Origin: Limosilactobacillus caccae
GTDB taxonomy: Bacteria; Bacillota; Bacilli; Lactobacillales; Lactobacillaceae
Assembly (NCBI RefSeq): GCF_900156885.1
Contig: NZ_FTOY01000009.1
Coordinates: 1-64,000, forward strand
Direction: 5' to 3'
DNA length: 64,000 bases
Every line of letters begins with the position of its first letter. The stretch's first letter is position 1. The notes below the pieces were generated by a model, which saw only the letters and a program-made list of their open reading frames with translations, searched no databases and was not told where the DNA came from. The translations under genes and the position numbers were made by a program. Shown here one piece after another: positions 43,096 through 51,144 of the stretch.

Positions 43096-44454
43096 CTTTT
43101 CAATCTTATAAATTACAATTTGCTGTTCCAACCAGTGGTCACTAGCACTGCGGTTATTGTGGATGAACGGGTAACGGGCGAGAATTGACCGTAAGTTCCG
43201 TAAGCCGAGACCGTGGTGGCTAGTGGTGAGGACACCGCTAAAATGACCACTGAGTTTGCTAAGGTCAACTTGCTCTTCCGCAGTGGTATTAGCGATCACG
43301 ATGACCTGGCGTTCCTGGTCATTAAAGAAACTAAAATTAATCTGTGGCTTAGCCGCTTTGGTGGCCGCATTAATGGCATTATCAAAGAGGATTGAAATGA
43401 TCCGCAACATATCCGTAACTTGGACGTGGCGGTCAAGTTTAATTGGTTTTTCGACCTCAATTTCGACGGTGATTCCCTTATCAATCGCCTGCATTGTCTT
43501 ACTGTAAACCAAGCTTTTAATTTCTAAATCCTTCACGTCCGCCAACCGGCCCAAGACACTAGTTTGCGTTTCAACATTGGCGTTAGTTGGGATGACGACC
43601 CGCTTGAAAATATCACTGACTTGGTCGATGTTTTTATTTTCGACAGCATCGCTTAAACTGAGTAAGATATTCTTATAATCATGCCGGAAGCGGCGTAATT
43701 CGTCGTACATTGCTTCGATGTGGCTGGTATAGTGGGCGAGGTTAGTGAGCTCGATTTGCTGGCTCTGGATGAGCATTGACTTTTCGATACTTCGCGTAGG
43801 CAGGGTGATTGCCAAAAGATAGCCAATAATATAAGCAGCAAGGATCACTAAGTACATTGGGATCGTCACCTTAATCAGTGACAGGGCAGTGGAGGTTCTA
43901 AAGATGGGGAAGAATGCCGCAATTAGGTTAACTCCCCAGGCATAGACGGGCCATTGCTGCACGACCAGTTGATTATAGCGGTTGATGGGCTTGCTGATTT
44001 TCTTGATTATTAAGAGAAAGGTACCGATAGTAATCAGTGGTGCGACAAAGATGGAGTAGACAAGTGAAGTCCAAAACGGACTGGCATTTAATGGCATTTC
44101 AATTGTGAACTGGTAGATCCGAAACCACACCGAGTTAATTAACTGGTAAAAAACGTAGGTAAAGATGAATATTGCACTGATCGTATTAAAGGATACTGAC
44201 CGGTTGAAGCCGAGAAAGTAGATAATTAGCAAGGCAAGTATAAGGTAGATTAAAAAGCCAATTGTGCTCGGAATCCCAATTGATGCTAGTAGGACCAACA
44301 ACACCTGGGTTAAAACCGGTAGCTTCCGGTTGAGTATCTTTTGAAAGGCAAGAATGATAAAATACCCAGTAATAAACCAGAAGTAAAAGTTAAATAAGTC
44401 CATGAGGAGCGTCTGCTGGTAAGTAGTACTCCACGGTGCGATAAAAAATAACAA
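43093..44454 (-). CDS. AgrC-like sensor histidine kinase (GHKL)
   Basis: A 453-aa membrane kinase. The start is a TTG with AAGGAGG eight bases upstream. Six or seven N-terminal helices (residues about 1-220) form the sensor region, typical of peptide-sensing AgrC/ComD/PlnB kinases. The phospho-acceptor His258 is in RRFRHDYKN. The ATPase has N box ILFDNAINAATKA and G box GLGLRNLRSIL. No AgrD/AgrB or double-glycine peptide gene is visible nearby. Its probable partner, the LytTR regulator, is on the same strand but separated by a gene on the opposite strand. Confidence 0.92.
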   Translation of the reverse strand: MLFFIAPWSTTYQQTLLMDLFNFYFWFITGYFIILAFQKILNRKLPVLTQVLLVLLASIGIPSTIGFLIYLILALLIIYFLGFNRSVSFNTISAIFIFTYVFYQLINSVWFRIYQFTIEMPLNASPFWTSLVYSIFVAPLITIGTFLLIIKKISKPINRYNQLVVQQWPVYAWGVNLIAAFFPIFRTSTALSLIKVTIPMYLVILAAYIIGYLLAITLPTRSIEKSMLIQSQQIELTNLAHYTSHIEAMYDELRRFRHDYKNILLSLSDAVENKNIDQVSDIFKRVVIPTNANVETQTSVLGRLADVKDLEIKSLVYSKTMQAIDKGITVEIEVEKPIKLDRHVQVTDMLRIISILFDNAINAATKAAKPQINFSFFNDQERQVIVIANTTAEEQVDLSKLSGHFSGVLTTSHHGLGLRNLRSILARYPFIHNNRSASDHWLEQQIVIYKIEK

Positions 44455-44488
44455 TTAAAAAGCCTCCTTAGAAAGTGAGAATGATGAA

Positions 44489-45172
44489 ATGAAAAGTTCA
44501 GCGAATCAACCAGATAACCCGGCAGAGAAACCGGGATACCAGCAAGGTGATCGCGCAGTTACAAATAATATCCAGGGGATTAGCTGTCCCAAATGTGGGA
44601 CGGTCAATCCGGCCGGCACGATCCACTGCCTAAATTGTGGGACAATTCTTCCCCAGAAGAAGCAAGCGCCAGTACAAATGGCGGTTGTCCACAAGCCAAG
44701 CAAGAATACCCTCGTGACCCTTGCGTTAATCATCGGGCTTGCGCTAGTTTTTATTATTTCTTATGGTCTAAAGACGAATAATAATACCGGGTTTATCCCC
44801 CACATGATTTACCGCTATCAAGTGACCTATTACGATCGAAATCATCAACGGATAAAGGACCAGTATATTGTCGCCGATTACCCAAAGAATAAAAAACAAG
44901 CGGTTCGCTATTTGCTCTATCCAAATCGTGAACAAACGAAAAGTACTAGCCTGAAAGGTTTTAACCATGATTACCAAAAGTATCCAACTCGACGGCTAGC
45001 CTATCGTAGTACCCGCCCACACACGAACAGTACGATGTTATGGGGAAAATTATACTTTCACGACAATGAGTATGTTCATTTTTACCAGAGCAAGAATGGG
45101 CGCGACGGGAAGTGCCGGGCCTCAAATGATCCGCGGATCCGCTATTACCGCTTTTCTGTATTTCGTGGCTAA
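44489..45172 (+). CDS. Zinc-ribbon membrane protein located between kinase and regulator genes
   Basis: A 227-aa protein. The zinc ribbon ISCPKCGTVNPAGTIHCLNCG (about residues 31-50) precedes a single transmembrane helix (about 73-93) and an extracellular basic domain rich in Tyr, Arg and His (YRYQVTYYDRNHQRIKD). It lies on the plus strand between two minus-strand two-component genes. It starts 34 bp from the kinase start and ends 4 bp before the regulator stop. It is the third protein of this topology in 4 kb, which suggests the signalling system and these proteins act together. Confidence 0.78.
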   Translation: MKSSANQPDNPAEKPGYQQGDRAVTNNIQGISCPKCGTVNPAGTIHCLNCGTILPQKKQAPVQMAVVHKPSKNTLVTLALIIGLALVFIISYGLKTNNNTGFIPHMIYRYQVTYYDRNHQRIKDQYIVADYPKNKKQAVRYLLYPNREQTKSTSLKGFNHDYQKYPTRRLAYRSTRPHTNSTMLWGKLYFHDNEYVHFYQSKNGRDGKCRASNDPRIRYYRFSVFRG

Positions 45173-45176
45173 GTGA

Positions 45177-45911
45177 TTACTCGGCCACGATTAGGCGCAA
45201 TAGGCTGCGTAAATGAAGTTTACTTACCGGGCAGGCTGCGCCGTTGTAAAAATGGATGATCCCCGCTCGCGTGTCAACATCTTTAACCTGGTAGGGGTTA
45301 ATTAAGTAACTACGGTGGGCACGGAAAAAACGGCTGTCCATTTTTTCAATGTCGTGTAAGTTATAATTAAGCTGCCGTTGGTGGTTATTGACTGTATTGA
45401 GGATCGCCGAGTGTGAATTAGTGGAGTTGGTTTCAAAGTAATTAATATTCATAAAATCAATATTAATCGTGTTTGAGTAGTCCTTATAACTAAATGGCTG
45501 ACTATAGTTGTTAGTCGCAATCTTTGCTAAGACTTGCTTGATATCACTGCGCAACTCCTCATAGATATTACCGTAATCTTTGGCGATAAAGTCGAGGGCA
45601 CTCACGCGGTACTTATATGTCTGGTATAAGAACTCGTCGTGAACGGTGATAAAAATCAGCGTTGCTAGTTGATCATGGCTCCTAATTTTCCGACTAAAGG
45701 CTAGCCCAGCATCCTTGATCCCGTCGATTTCTAAGTCGAGGATGTAAAGGTTATCGACACTAGGAACTGGAAGGGATGCTTTTAGCTCTTCAATCGTGGT
45801 AAAGGGATGGATCGAGCAAGTGACCGTAAATTCCTCACTAATCCGTTGAACGTTATCTTTAATTTGTTGTAATTGAACAGGATCATCTTCCAAAATAAAG
45901 ACATTTAACAT
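45177..45911 (-). CDS. LytTR-family response regulator (AgrA/ComE-like)
   Basis: A 244-aa transcription factor. The receiver domain has the acidic pocket E8-D9-D10, phospho-acceptor Asp59 in YILDLEIDG and a conserved Thr/Lys region (FITVHDEF, AKDYG). The C-terminal LytTR DNA-binding domain (about residues 140-244) contains RFFRAHRSYLINP, the typical signature. LytTR regulators bind pairs of roughly 9-bp direct repeats about two helical turns apart, and such pairs lie just upstream of this gene and at 41.3 kb. It is probably autoregulated. The cognate kinase is the gene ending at 43093. Confidence 0.94.
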   Translation of the reverse strand: MLNVFILEDDPVQLQQIKDNVQRISEEFTVTCSIHPFTTIEELKASLPVPSVDNLYILDLEIDGIKDAGLAFSRKIRSHDQLATLIFITVHDEFLYQTYKYRVSALDFIAKDYGNIYEELRSDIKQVLAKIATNNYSQPFSYKDYSNTINIDFMNINYFETNSTNSHSAILNTVNNHQRQLNYNLHDIEKMDSRFFRAHRSYLINPYQVKDVDTRAGIIHFYNGAACPVSKLHLRSLLRLIVAE

Positions 45912-45932
45912 TTCTGATTCCTCACAATAATA

Positions 45933-46037
45933 ATTATATTCTCAAATATATCATCGCCGATTACTGAAATAAAAGTAATTTTACTGAAAAACAGAAGAAA
46001 AACGCGAACGCTGAAATAAAAGGGAGAACACTGAAAA
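45933..46037 (-). promoter_or_regulatory. Regulator promoter with two pairs of 20-bp-period direct repeats
   Basis: On the plus strand, TTACTGAAA-like motifs occur at 45961 and 45981 (20-bp period) and again at 46008 and 46028 (20-bp period; ACGCTGAAAT and ACACTGAAAA). In the direction of the regulator gene they read TTTCAGTAA and end 22 bp before a TATAAT -10 (45933-45938), with no good -35. This is typical of an activator-dependent LytTR promoter. Confidence 0.75.
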
Positions 46038-46074
46038 AAGCTGACCAGCAATTAATTGCCGGCCAGCTCTTTTT
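46034..46074. terminator. Terminator of the YeiH-like gene
   Basis: A stem of about 13 bp around AGCTGACCAGCAATT and its complement, with T runs on both sides. It begins immediately beside the last repeat of the regulator promoter and overlaps the yeiH stop. Confidence 0.8.
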
Positions 46075-47101
46075 AAAAGAATAATTTACTCATAATAATC
46101 ATAAATACTAATAGGCATGTTGAACTGATAGCTGCGGCACCGAAAACCGCGCCACCGCGCTTGAAGATCACCTTGAAGTTAACGGATAAGCCGAGAGCTG
46201 CCATTGCCATCCCTAAGAAAATGTAAGCAGCCTGGACGAGGGCATCCAGAAAGCCCGCTGAAAACGGGAGGAAGGTTCCTAAGATACTAGTTAGGATAAA
46301 ACCACCTAAGAACCACGGAATTGGCAGCTTCTTTGGCTCCTGGGTATGCTCTTCTTCACTTTCCTTCACTAGGCGGTGTTGGTACCAGTAACCAACGATG
46401 AGGGCCACGGGCGCTAAGAGAAGAACCCGGGATAACTTCATGATCAAGGCATTATCGAGGCTGCCAGTCCCAAAGGCACCACCAGCAGCAACTGCATGGG
46501 CGATTTCGTGCAAGGAACCTCCCGCGACAACCCCAAATTGCGGGTCAGTCAACCCTAGCAATGGCTTGATCCCAATTTCAATTAGGGTGAAGACAGTTCC
46601 CATTACGCAGACTACGGCAACGGCTAAAACTTCATTTTCCCGCTTGCGTTCTTCATCAGTAGTTTCAATCTGAGGAGAAACACCCATTACCGCGGCGGCA
46701 CCACAGACACCACAACCGCAGGCAGAAAGGATCGCCAACTCATCTTCTGCCCCGAACTTCTTGCTTAACCAAAAAGTTAAACAGATTGTCCCGGTAACGC
46801 CGACTGCTGCAACCAAAATGGTTTTGACCCCGGCAGCGGCCAAGGTCTCTAAGTTAAGACGGAAACCCAGCATAATAATTCCGAGTCGTAAAAACTTATT
46901 TGAGATAAAGCCAATTCCGCCCTTTGCTTCTTCCTGGAGCTTTGCCGGGGTGAGTTGCATTGCAATCCCCAACAACAAGGCGATTACCAGTGCCCCGATA
47001 ACCTTAACGTAAGGTAGCTTGGCAAGGAGTACCCCCGCAACTGAACAAATCAAAGTCATCACGGCAGCGAGCCAGAATGACTTTTTCTTTATAATTGCCA
47101 T
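46073..47101 (-). CDS. YeiH/UPF0324 family putative sulfate exporter
   Basis: A 342-aa integral membrane protein with about ten helices. Family features are GIMLGFRLNLETL, the conserved SACGCGVCGAAAVMG segment, and GGSLHEIAHAVAAG. The family is annotated as a putative sulfate exporter, but direct evidence is thin. It has its own terminator and probably forms a single-gene unit. Confidence 0.9.
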   Translation of the reverse strand: MAIIKKKSFWLAAVMTLICSVAGVLLAKLPYVKVIGALVIALLLGIAMQLTPAKLQEEAKGGIGFISNKFLRLGIIMLGFRLNLETLAAAGVKTILVAAVGVTGTICLTFWLSKKFGAEDELAILSACGCGVCGAAAVMGVSPQIETTDEERKRENEVLAVAVVCVMGTVFTLIEIGIKPLLGLTDPQFGVVAGGSLHEIAHAVAAGGAFGTGSLDNALIMKLSRVLLLAPVALIVGYWYQHRLVKESEEEHTQEPKKLPIPWFLGGFILTSILGTFLPFSAGFLDALVQAAYIFLGMAMAALGLSVNFKVIFKRGGAVFGAAAISSTCLLVFMIIMSKLFF

Positions 47102-47279
47102 AAAATAATCAATCCCCTATTATAAAATAAATAATGTCATGTTTCACTTTAGCAAACTTTTAATAATAAACAAGGGTAATCGGTGATAAAAGCCCTTACA
47201 GCTTGCAAAAAAATGTGATGAAGGATAAAAATAGTCATAATGGTGATTATCAGTAAAACTAGGCAAGTGAGGTAAGAGA

Positions 47280-47996
47280 ATGAAGATTGACAATGTAAAA
47301 CTTAAGCAACCGTATTCGTCCCTAGATATTTACCATAGCAACACGGATGAGCCGTTACCAGCGATTGTGATCCTGCCGGGCGGTAGTCACAATAAAATCA
47401 TGGAGCGAGATTCTGAGCGGGTTGCCTTGACCTTTGCGACCCATGCTTGGCAAGCTTTTGTTGTCCGCTACCCAGTTGTTGAGCACCGCAACTACCAAGC
47501 GGCAAAGGTTGCGGTTGCCCAGGCATTTGACTATATCGTTGCCCACGCTGGTGAACTAGCCGTTGATGTTAACCGGTTGGGGATCATTGGCTTTTCTGCT
47601 GGCGGTCAACTGGCAGCTGCTTATAGTAACCGACCAGATACCCATGCAAAGTTTGTGGCGCTTGGTTATCCAGTCATCCAGCCAACGATTGATGAGCGCA
47701 TGCAGGTGATGACGGAAAACGTCGCAACATTAGTAAATGATAAAACGCCTGCTACCTTTATGTGGGGATCAAATAAGGATGAACTAACCCCCTTTGTTGA
47801 TCATTTACAGGTGTATGCAGATGCATTGGCAAAATATAACGTTCCGTTTGAGCTGCATCAGTTTAGTACTGGTGGTCATGGAATGGCGCTGGCAAATAAG
47901 TATACCGGGATTGTCAACTTTAACCGGGTGGATGAACATATGGGAAAGTGGTTCCCGTTGTTTCTTGACTGGTTAAAGGAACTACAGTTGATATAG
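47280..47996 (+). CDS. Alpha/beta hydrolase (esterase, BD-FAE/Aes-like)
   Basis: A 238-aa cytosolic hydrolase. The oxyanion loop is LPGGSH (about residues 31-36), the nucleophile is Ser in GFSAGG (about 102-107), and the catalytic acid and His are in NKDELTPF (about 160) and STGGHGMA (about 197). This matches carboxylesterases acting on short acyl or acetyl-xylan-type esters. The substrate cannot be told. No signal peptide. A terminator follows. Confidence 0.9.
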   Translation: MKIDNVKLKQPYSSLDIYHSNTDEPLPAIVILPGGSHNKIMERDSERVALTFATHAWQAFVVRYPVVEHRNYQAAKVAVAQAFDYIVAHAGELAVDVNRLGIIGFSAGGQLAAAYSNRPDTHAKFVALGYPVIQPTIDERMQVMTENVATLVNDKTPATFMWGSNKDELTPFVDHLQVYADALAKYNVPFELHQFSTGGHGMALANKYTGIVNFNRVDEHMGKWFPLFLDWLKELQLI

Positions 47997-48000
47997 CAAA

Positions 48001-48034
48001 AAAAAGCGGACCCCCCTGTGGGTTCGCTTTTTTG
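48001..48034. terminator. Bidirectional terminator
   Basis: AAAAAGCGGACCC / GGGTTCGCTTTTTT with a 6-nt loop, between the esterase gene and the convergent GNAT gene. Confidence 0.88.
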
Positions 48035-48469
48035 TCAGAGTGCGTCATGGACCATCTTAACATGGGGCGTAAAGGCATGAACAAAAGGCTTGCCAACAGT
48101 GGTAAAGCCAGCTTTTTGATAGTAGCCTTCAACCTGTGCTTGTGCTTCAATTTCAATTTTATTTCCCGGGAAATATTGCTTGATTGTCGCCATGATTTGG
48201 TCCAGGAGGTCATTTCCCAAGCCAGTTCCCCGGTATTCTGGCGCGATAACGACACGGCCAAAGGTAACATGACCTTCGGTAGCAAACACGCGGGCATAGC
48301 AGACTAGCTGGTCATCAATCATGTTCATGATGTGGACTGCTTGGCGGTCATGGTAGTCGACATCATTGAGCGGACGGTGCTGTTCAGTGACGAATACCCG
48401 TCCCCGTAAGTAGTAGATGTTAAAAAGATCTGTCGTTGTTAATTGTTGAAATGTCTTTGTTTTCCACAT
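48035..48469 (-). CDS. GNAT-family acetyltransferase (ElaA-like)
   Basis: A 144-aa acyltransferase of the ElaA/GNAT group. YYLRGRVFVTEQ near the N-terminus is characteristic, followed by FGRVVIAPEYRGTGLGNDLL (acetyl-CoA loop R-G-T-G-L-G) and IEAQAQVEGYYQKAGF (motif B). Substrate unknown. It lies 11 bp downstream of the ABC-F gene on the same strand, so it may be cotranscribed with it under the same attenuator. Confidence 0.9.
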   Translation of the reverse strand: MWKTKTFQQLTTTDLFNIYYLRGRVFVTEQHRPLNDVDYHDRQAVHIMNMIDDQLVCYARVFATEGHVTFGRVVIAPEYRGTGLGNDLLDQIMATIKQYFPGNKIEIEAQAQVEGYYQKAGFTTVGKPFVHAFTPHVKMVHDAL

Positions 48470-48480
48470 AAGGAAGCTCC

Positions 48481-49950
48481 TTAAATATTAATTTTCCTTG
48501 TGGCAATTGTATCAATAAAGTGGCGGTCGTGCTCAATAATTAGCATCGGTGGCCGGGATTGTTTGATAAGCTGGATTAGCTGCTCCTGGTTATAAGTGTC
48601 GAGGTAGTTTAGGGGCTCGTCCCAGATGTAGAGGTTGGCTGGTTGGGCGAGTGAACGGGCAAGTTCGACCTTCTTTTGTTGTCCCATGCTCATGTCCTGG
48701 ATGGGGACAGTGAAAGTTTCGCGGGCCATTCCCAGCTTACGGAGAAGGTTAAGCAAGTCATCATAACGGAGATGGTTACTTTTAGCAAATTCTTTTAGCG
48801 TCCCCTGGTTATCTGAATAATGTTGGCGGACATAGCTAATCATTAGCTTATTGCTAATAGTAATTGTTCCGGTTTGTTCCCCAGCAAAAGTGCCCCTGAT
48901 TGCTTGGATTAGGCTTGACTTGCCACTCCCGTTATCACCGGCCAGGATGACTTGGTCGTGCGGGCTGATTTGTAAGGAGAGATTACGAAATAATGGGTGA
49001 CCAGGATAGGCGAGGCTGAGCTTATCGATGGTCAACAGCCGCTGCTGGTGGGTCGGCAAAGCATTGATTGTTAAGGGGACAATTTTCTCAATGTCTGTTA
49101 ATAGTCCCTGCCGGTCAGTAATCGCTTTATCAAGCCGGCCTTTCATCTGGGTAGATTTTTTCATCATTTTAGCAGCTTGATGGCCGATAAAACCCTTATC
49201 AGCATGCGAGTTATTAACTTTCTCATGCTCTGCTTTCTGTGCCCATTGCTGCTTTAATTGCTGTTGCTGTTTTAGTTGGTGGATCTCTTGCAGTAAGTGA
49301 TTATTTTGATTGATGGCGTGACGATCACGATTTTGCTTTTGGTCAAAGTAATCTTGGTAGTTTCCCTGTTCGAGAATTAATTGGTGCTGTTCAATCACGA
49401 GGGTATGGTCGATGATTTGGTCCAGGAAGACTTGATCGTGGCTGGTGATGATAAAACCAGTTTTTTGCTGGTGAAGGTAGTCAGCGATTAACTGGCGGCC
49501 ATGTTGGTCAAGGTGGTTGGTTGGCTCGTCTAGTAGGGGGAAGGCGCCATCCTGGGCGAATAACGCTGCCAACATCACCCGGGTCTGTTCACCACCACTG
49601 AGAGTGTTAAATGGTTGCCAGATCAGGGCAGGGTCGGTTGCCATTAGGTTTAGTTCACTTTCAAGTTGCCATTGCTCAAGCTGAGGAATGGCGGCAGTAA
49701 GGTTGTTCCATGTCAGGTCGGTTGCGTCAGTAACCCCAAAAGGATAGTAGGAAAAGGTCACGGGCGTTTGAATTTTGCCTTGGTAGGGGAGTTTTCCCTG
49801 CAAAATCTTCAGTAAAGTAGTTTTACCCCGCCCATTTCTCCCCAGCAAGCCAAGCTTCCAACTACTATCAAGGCTGAGCTGGCAATGGTTGAATAATTCT
49901 TTTTGCCCTGGATAGGCAAAGCTTAGATTGTTAATTATAATTGGTTCCAA
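48481..49950 (-). CDS. ABC-F ribosomal protection ATPase, Lsa-like
   Basis: A soluble twin-ATPase ABC-F protein that binds the ribosomal E site; Lsa-type members protect against lincosamides, streptogramin A and pleuromutilins. Start proposed at TTG (complement of 49948-49950, protein EPIIINNLSFAYPG), since AAAGGA lies ten bases upstream; the open frame extends to a GTG at 49977 inside the leader terminator. Walker A motifs are GRNGRGKTT and GDNGSGKSS, with signatures LSGGEQ and the degenerate MSMGQQ. The first Walker B is LLDEPTNHLD and the second is IWDEPLNYLD. The linker between the domains is long, Gln-rich and coiled (about residues 200-290), as in resistance-type ABC-Fs. Whether it confers resistance is inference from family. 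Confidence 0.9.
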   Translation of the reverse strand: MEPIIINNLSFAYPGQKELFNHCQLSLDSSWKLGLLGRNGRGKTTLLKILQGKLPYQGKIQTPVTFSYYPFGVTDATDLTWNNLTAAIPQLEQWQLESELNLMATDPALIWQPFNTLSGGEQTRVMLAALFAQDGAFPLLDEPTNHLDQHGRQLIADYLHQQKTGFIITSHDQVFLDQIIDHTLVIEQHQLILEQGNYQDYFDQKQNRDRHAINQNNHLLQEIHQLKQQQQLKQQWAQKAEHEKVNNSHADKGFIGHQAAKMMKKSTQMKGRLDKAITDRQGLLTDIEKIVPLTINALPTHQQRLLTIDKLSLAYPGHPLFRNLSLQISPHDQVILAGDNGSGKSSLIQAIRGTFAGEQTGTITISNKLMISYVRQHYSDNQGTLKEFAKSNHLRYDDLLNLLRKLGMARETFTVPIQDMSMGQQKKVELARSLAQPANLYIWDEPLNYLDTYNQEQLIQLIKQSRPPMLIIEHDRHFIDTIATRKINI

Positions 49951-49977
49951 AATATCAGAATCCTTTCTTAAGGACAC

Positions 49978-50012
49978 AAAAAAGGCCTACCACTCCAGGT
50001 AGACCTTTTTAA
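49978..50012 (-). terminator. Leader terminator ahead of the ABC-F gene
   Basis: On the minus strand, AAAAAGGTCTACC / GGTAGGCCTTTTTT with a 6-nt loop (one mismatch) ends about 28 nt before the proposed start codon. Its 5' arm can alternatively pair with the upstream segment at 50065-50071. Confidence 0.85.
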
Positions 50013-50125
50013 ATTGGAGCCACTACGCCCTAATTTACTTATTGATCAACGATTGAATAATAATTCTACCCAGAGCACCCCTCCTGTGTCGGTCACAGTA
50101 GTCGATGCAATTAACTTGTGTAGAA

Positions 50126-50137
50126 TTAAAACTTCAA
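50126..50137 (-). CDS. Three-codon leader ORF (Met-Lys-Phe) of the ABC-F attenuator
   Basis: On the minus strand an excellent ribosome site AGGAGGG (50146-50152) stands 8 nt before TTG-AAG-TTT-TAA. The stop codon is the first part of a 9-bp stem (TAATTCTAC, 50120-50128, with GTAGAATTA, 50061-50069). A ribosome stalled here would break that stem and free GGGTAGA to pair with the terminator arm. Start codon assignment (TTG, or ATT one base earlier out of frame) is uncertain. Confidence 0.6.
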   Translation of the reverse strand: MKF

Positions 50138-50167
50138 TGGTTGATCCCTCCTAAAATTATTGAAACT

Positions 50168-50196
50168 AATATAACAAGTCGGACAAGAACTGTCAA
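50168..50196 (-). promoter_or_regulatory. Promoter of the ABC-F leader
   Basis: Reading the minus strand, consensus TTGACA (50191-50196), 17 bp, TATATT (50168-50173). It sits just after the stop of the DyP peroxidase gene and gives a leader of about 210 nt before the ABC-F start. Confidence 0.85.
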
Positions 50197-50199
50197 TAA

Positions 50200-51144
50200 T
50201 TACTTGAATTCCCCTTCAGCGATTTGGTCAAGTAATGGCCGGGAAGGGATGAAGAAGAGCTGGCCGCCTAAAATATCAGAGAATGAGAGTAGGTAGTCGT
50301 TCTTTTCCAGCATATTTTCCAGCATCTTCTTAGTTACGTTCCAGTGCCGAGCGTAACCGATGAAGTAGGTCCCGGTATTGTCAGACGCAGGGTCGGAGTA
50401 TGGGACATTCATCCGGACAATCTTTTGTTCAACCCCGTCAATCGTTGCCTGTGAAGCAACGTTGTGAGCGTTCTTGAACTTTTCTTGTTCACTTAATTCA
50501 AGGTCAGAGAACTTCTTCCGGCCGACCGCTTTTTCTTGGTCTTCAGTCGTGAGCTTGTTCCAGATATCCATTTGGTGACGCCACTTTTGCGCAAAGGCGT
50601 ATGACCCATTCACAAATTGAGGGTCTTCGTCGCCGATAATTGCGTAATCAGCAGCATCTTGTGGTTCAGGATTTTCTGTTCCGTCGATAAAGCCGATAAT
50701 TGCCCGTCCTTCAAAGTAGCGGAAGCCCTTGGTCTCATCGACAACTGTCGTAATGTCCTTAATGAAGTTCATTAATTGGGCCATAAATTCGTAAACAACG
50801 GCCTCGTCATTTGCCCGGACATGGATGAAGAGGTCACCCTTGACGGCTGGCATCTCATACTTGGGGCCGGTAAGGGTTTCGTAGTCTTCTAGTTCTTTTG
50901 GTTTCGGTGCATTTGGGAATAAGTAGTCCCAAGCAGCATTACTAAAACCAAGACTGACCTTTAAATTACCCTTGTTATCACGAATACGTAGTGAGCGGGT
51001 AATTGCTTGGAAACGATCAACAAATTCTTGAATTGCTTCTTGATCCTTTGCTTGATCTTCCCGCTTTAATTCTAAAACAGTGAATTGAACATGTTCCCCG
51101 GCATCTTTCCAGACGTCTTGGGCCTTATTTGGATCCATAACCAT
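50200..51144 (-). CDS. DyP-type haem peroxidase
   Basis: Dye-decolourising peroxidase of the YfeX/EfeB-like class, 314 aa. The distal GxxDG motif is G151-F-I-D154-G155 (IIGFIDGTENP). The proximal His is probably that in KNAHNVAS, followed by the conserved VRMNVPYSD. No Tat or Sec signal, so cytosolic. It needs haem, which lactobacilli usually obtain from outside; a ferrochelatase gene is in this window at 35.3 kb. The ribosome site AGGAGGAG precedes the ATG. A possible -10 TATAAT lies about 50 bp upstream. Confidence 0.94.
   Translation of the reverse strand: MVMDPNKAQDVWKDAGEHVQFTVLELKREDQAKDQEAIQEFVDRFQAITRSLRIRDNKGNLKVSLGFSNAAWDYLFPNAPKPKELEDYETLTGPKYEMPAVKGDLFIHVRANDEAVVYEFMAQLMNFIKDITTVVDETKGFRYFEGRAIIGFIDGTENPEPQDAADYAIIGDEDPQFVNGSYAFAQKWRHQMDIWNKLTTEDQEKAVGRKKFSDLELSEQEKFKNAHNVASQATIDGVEQKIVRMNVPYSDPASDNTGTYFIGYARHWNVTKKMLENMLEKNDYLLSFSDILGGQLFFIPSRPLLDQIAEGEFK

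Noticed and set aside
44455-46072. Search for an autoinducer peptide gene (AgrD or double-glycine type) near the two-component system
   Set aside because: No short ORF with a ribosome site and suitable leader or Cys/Ser ring residue was found on either strand.
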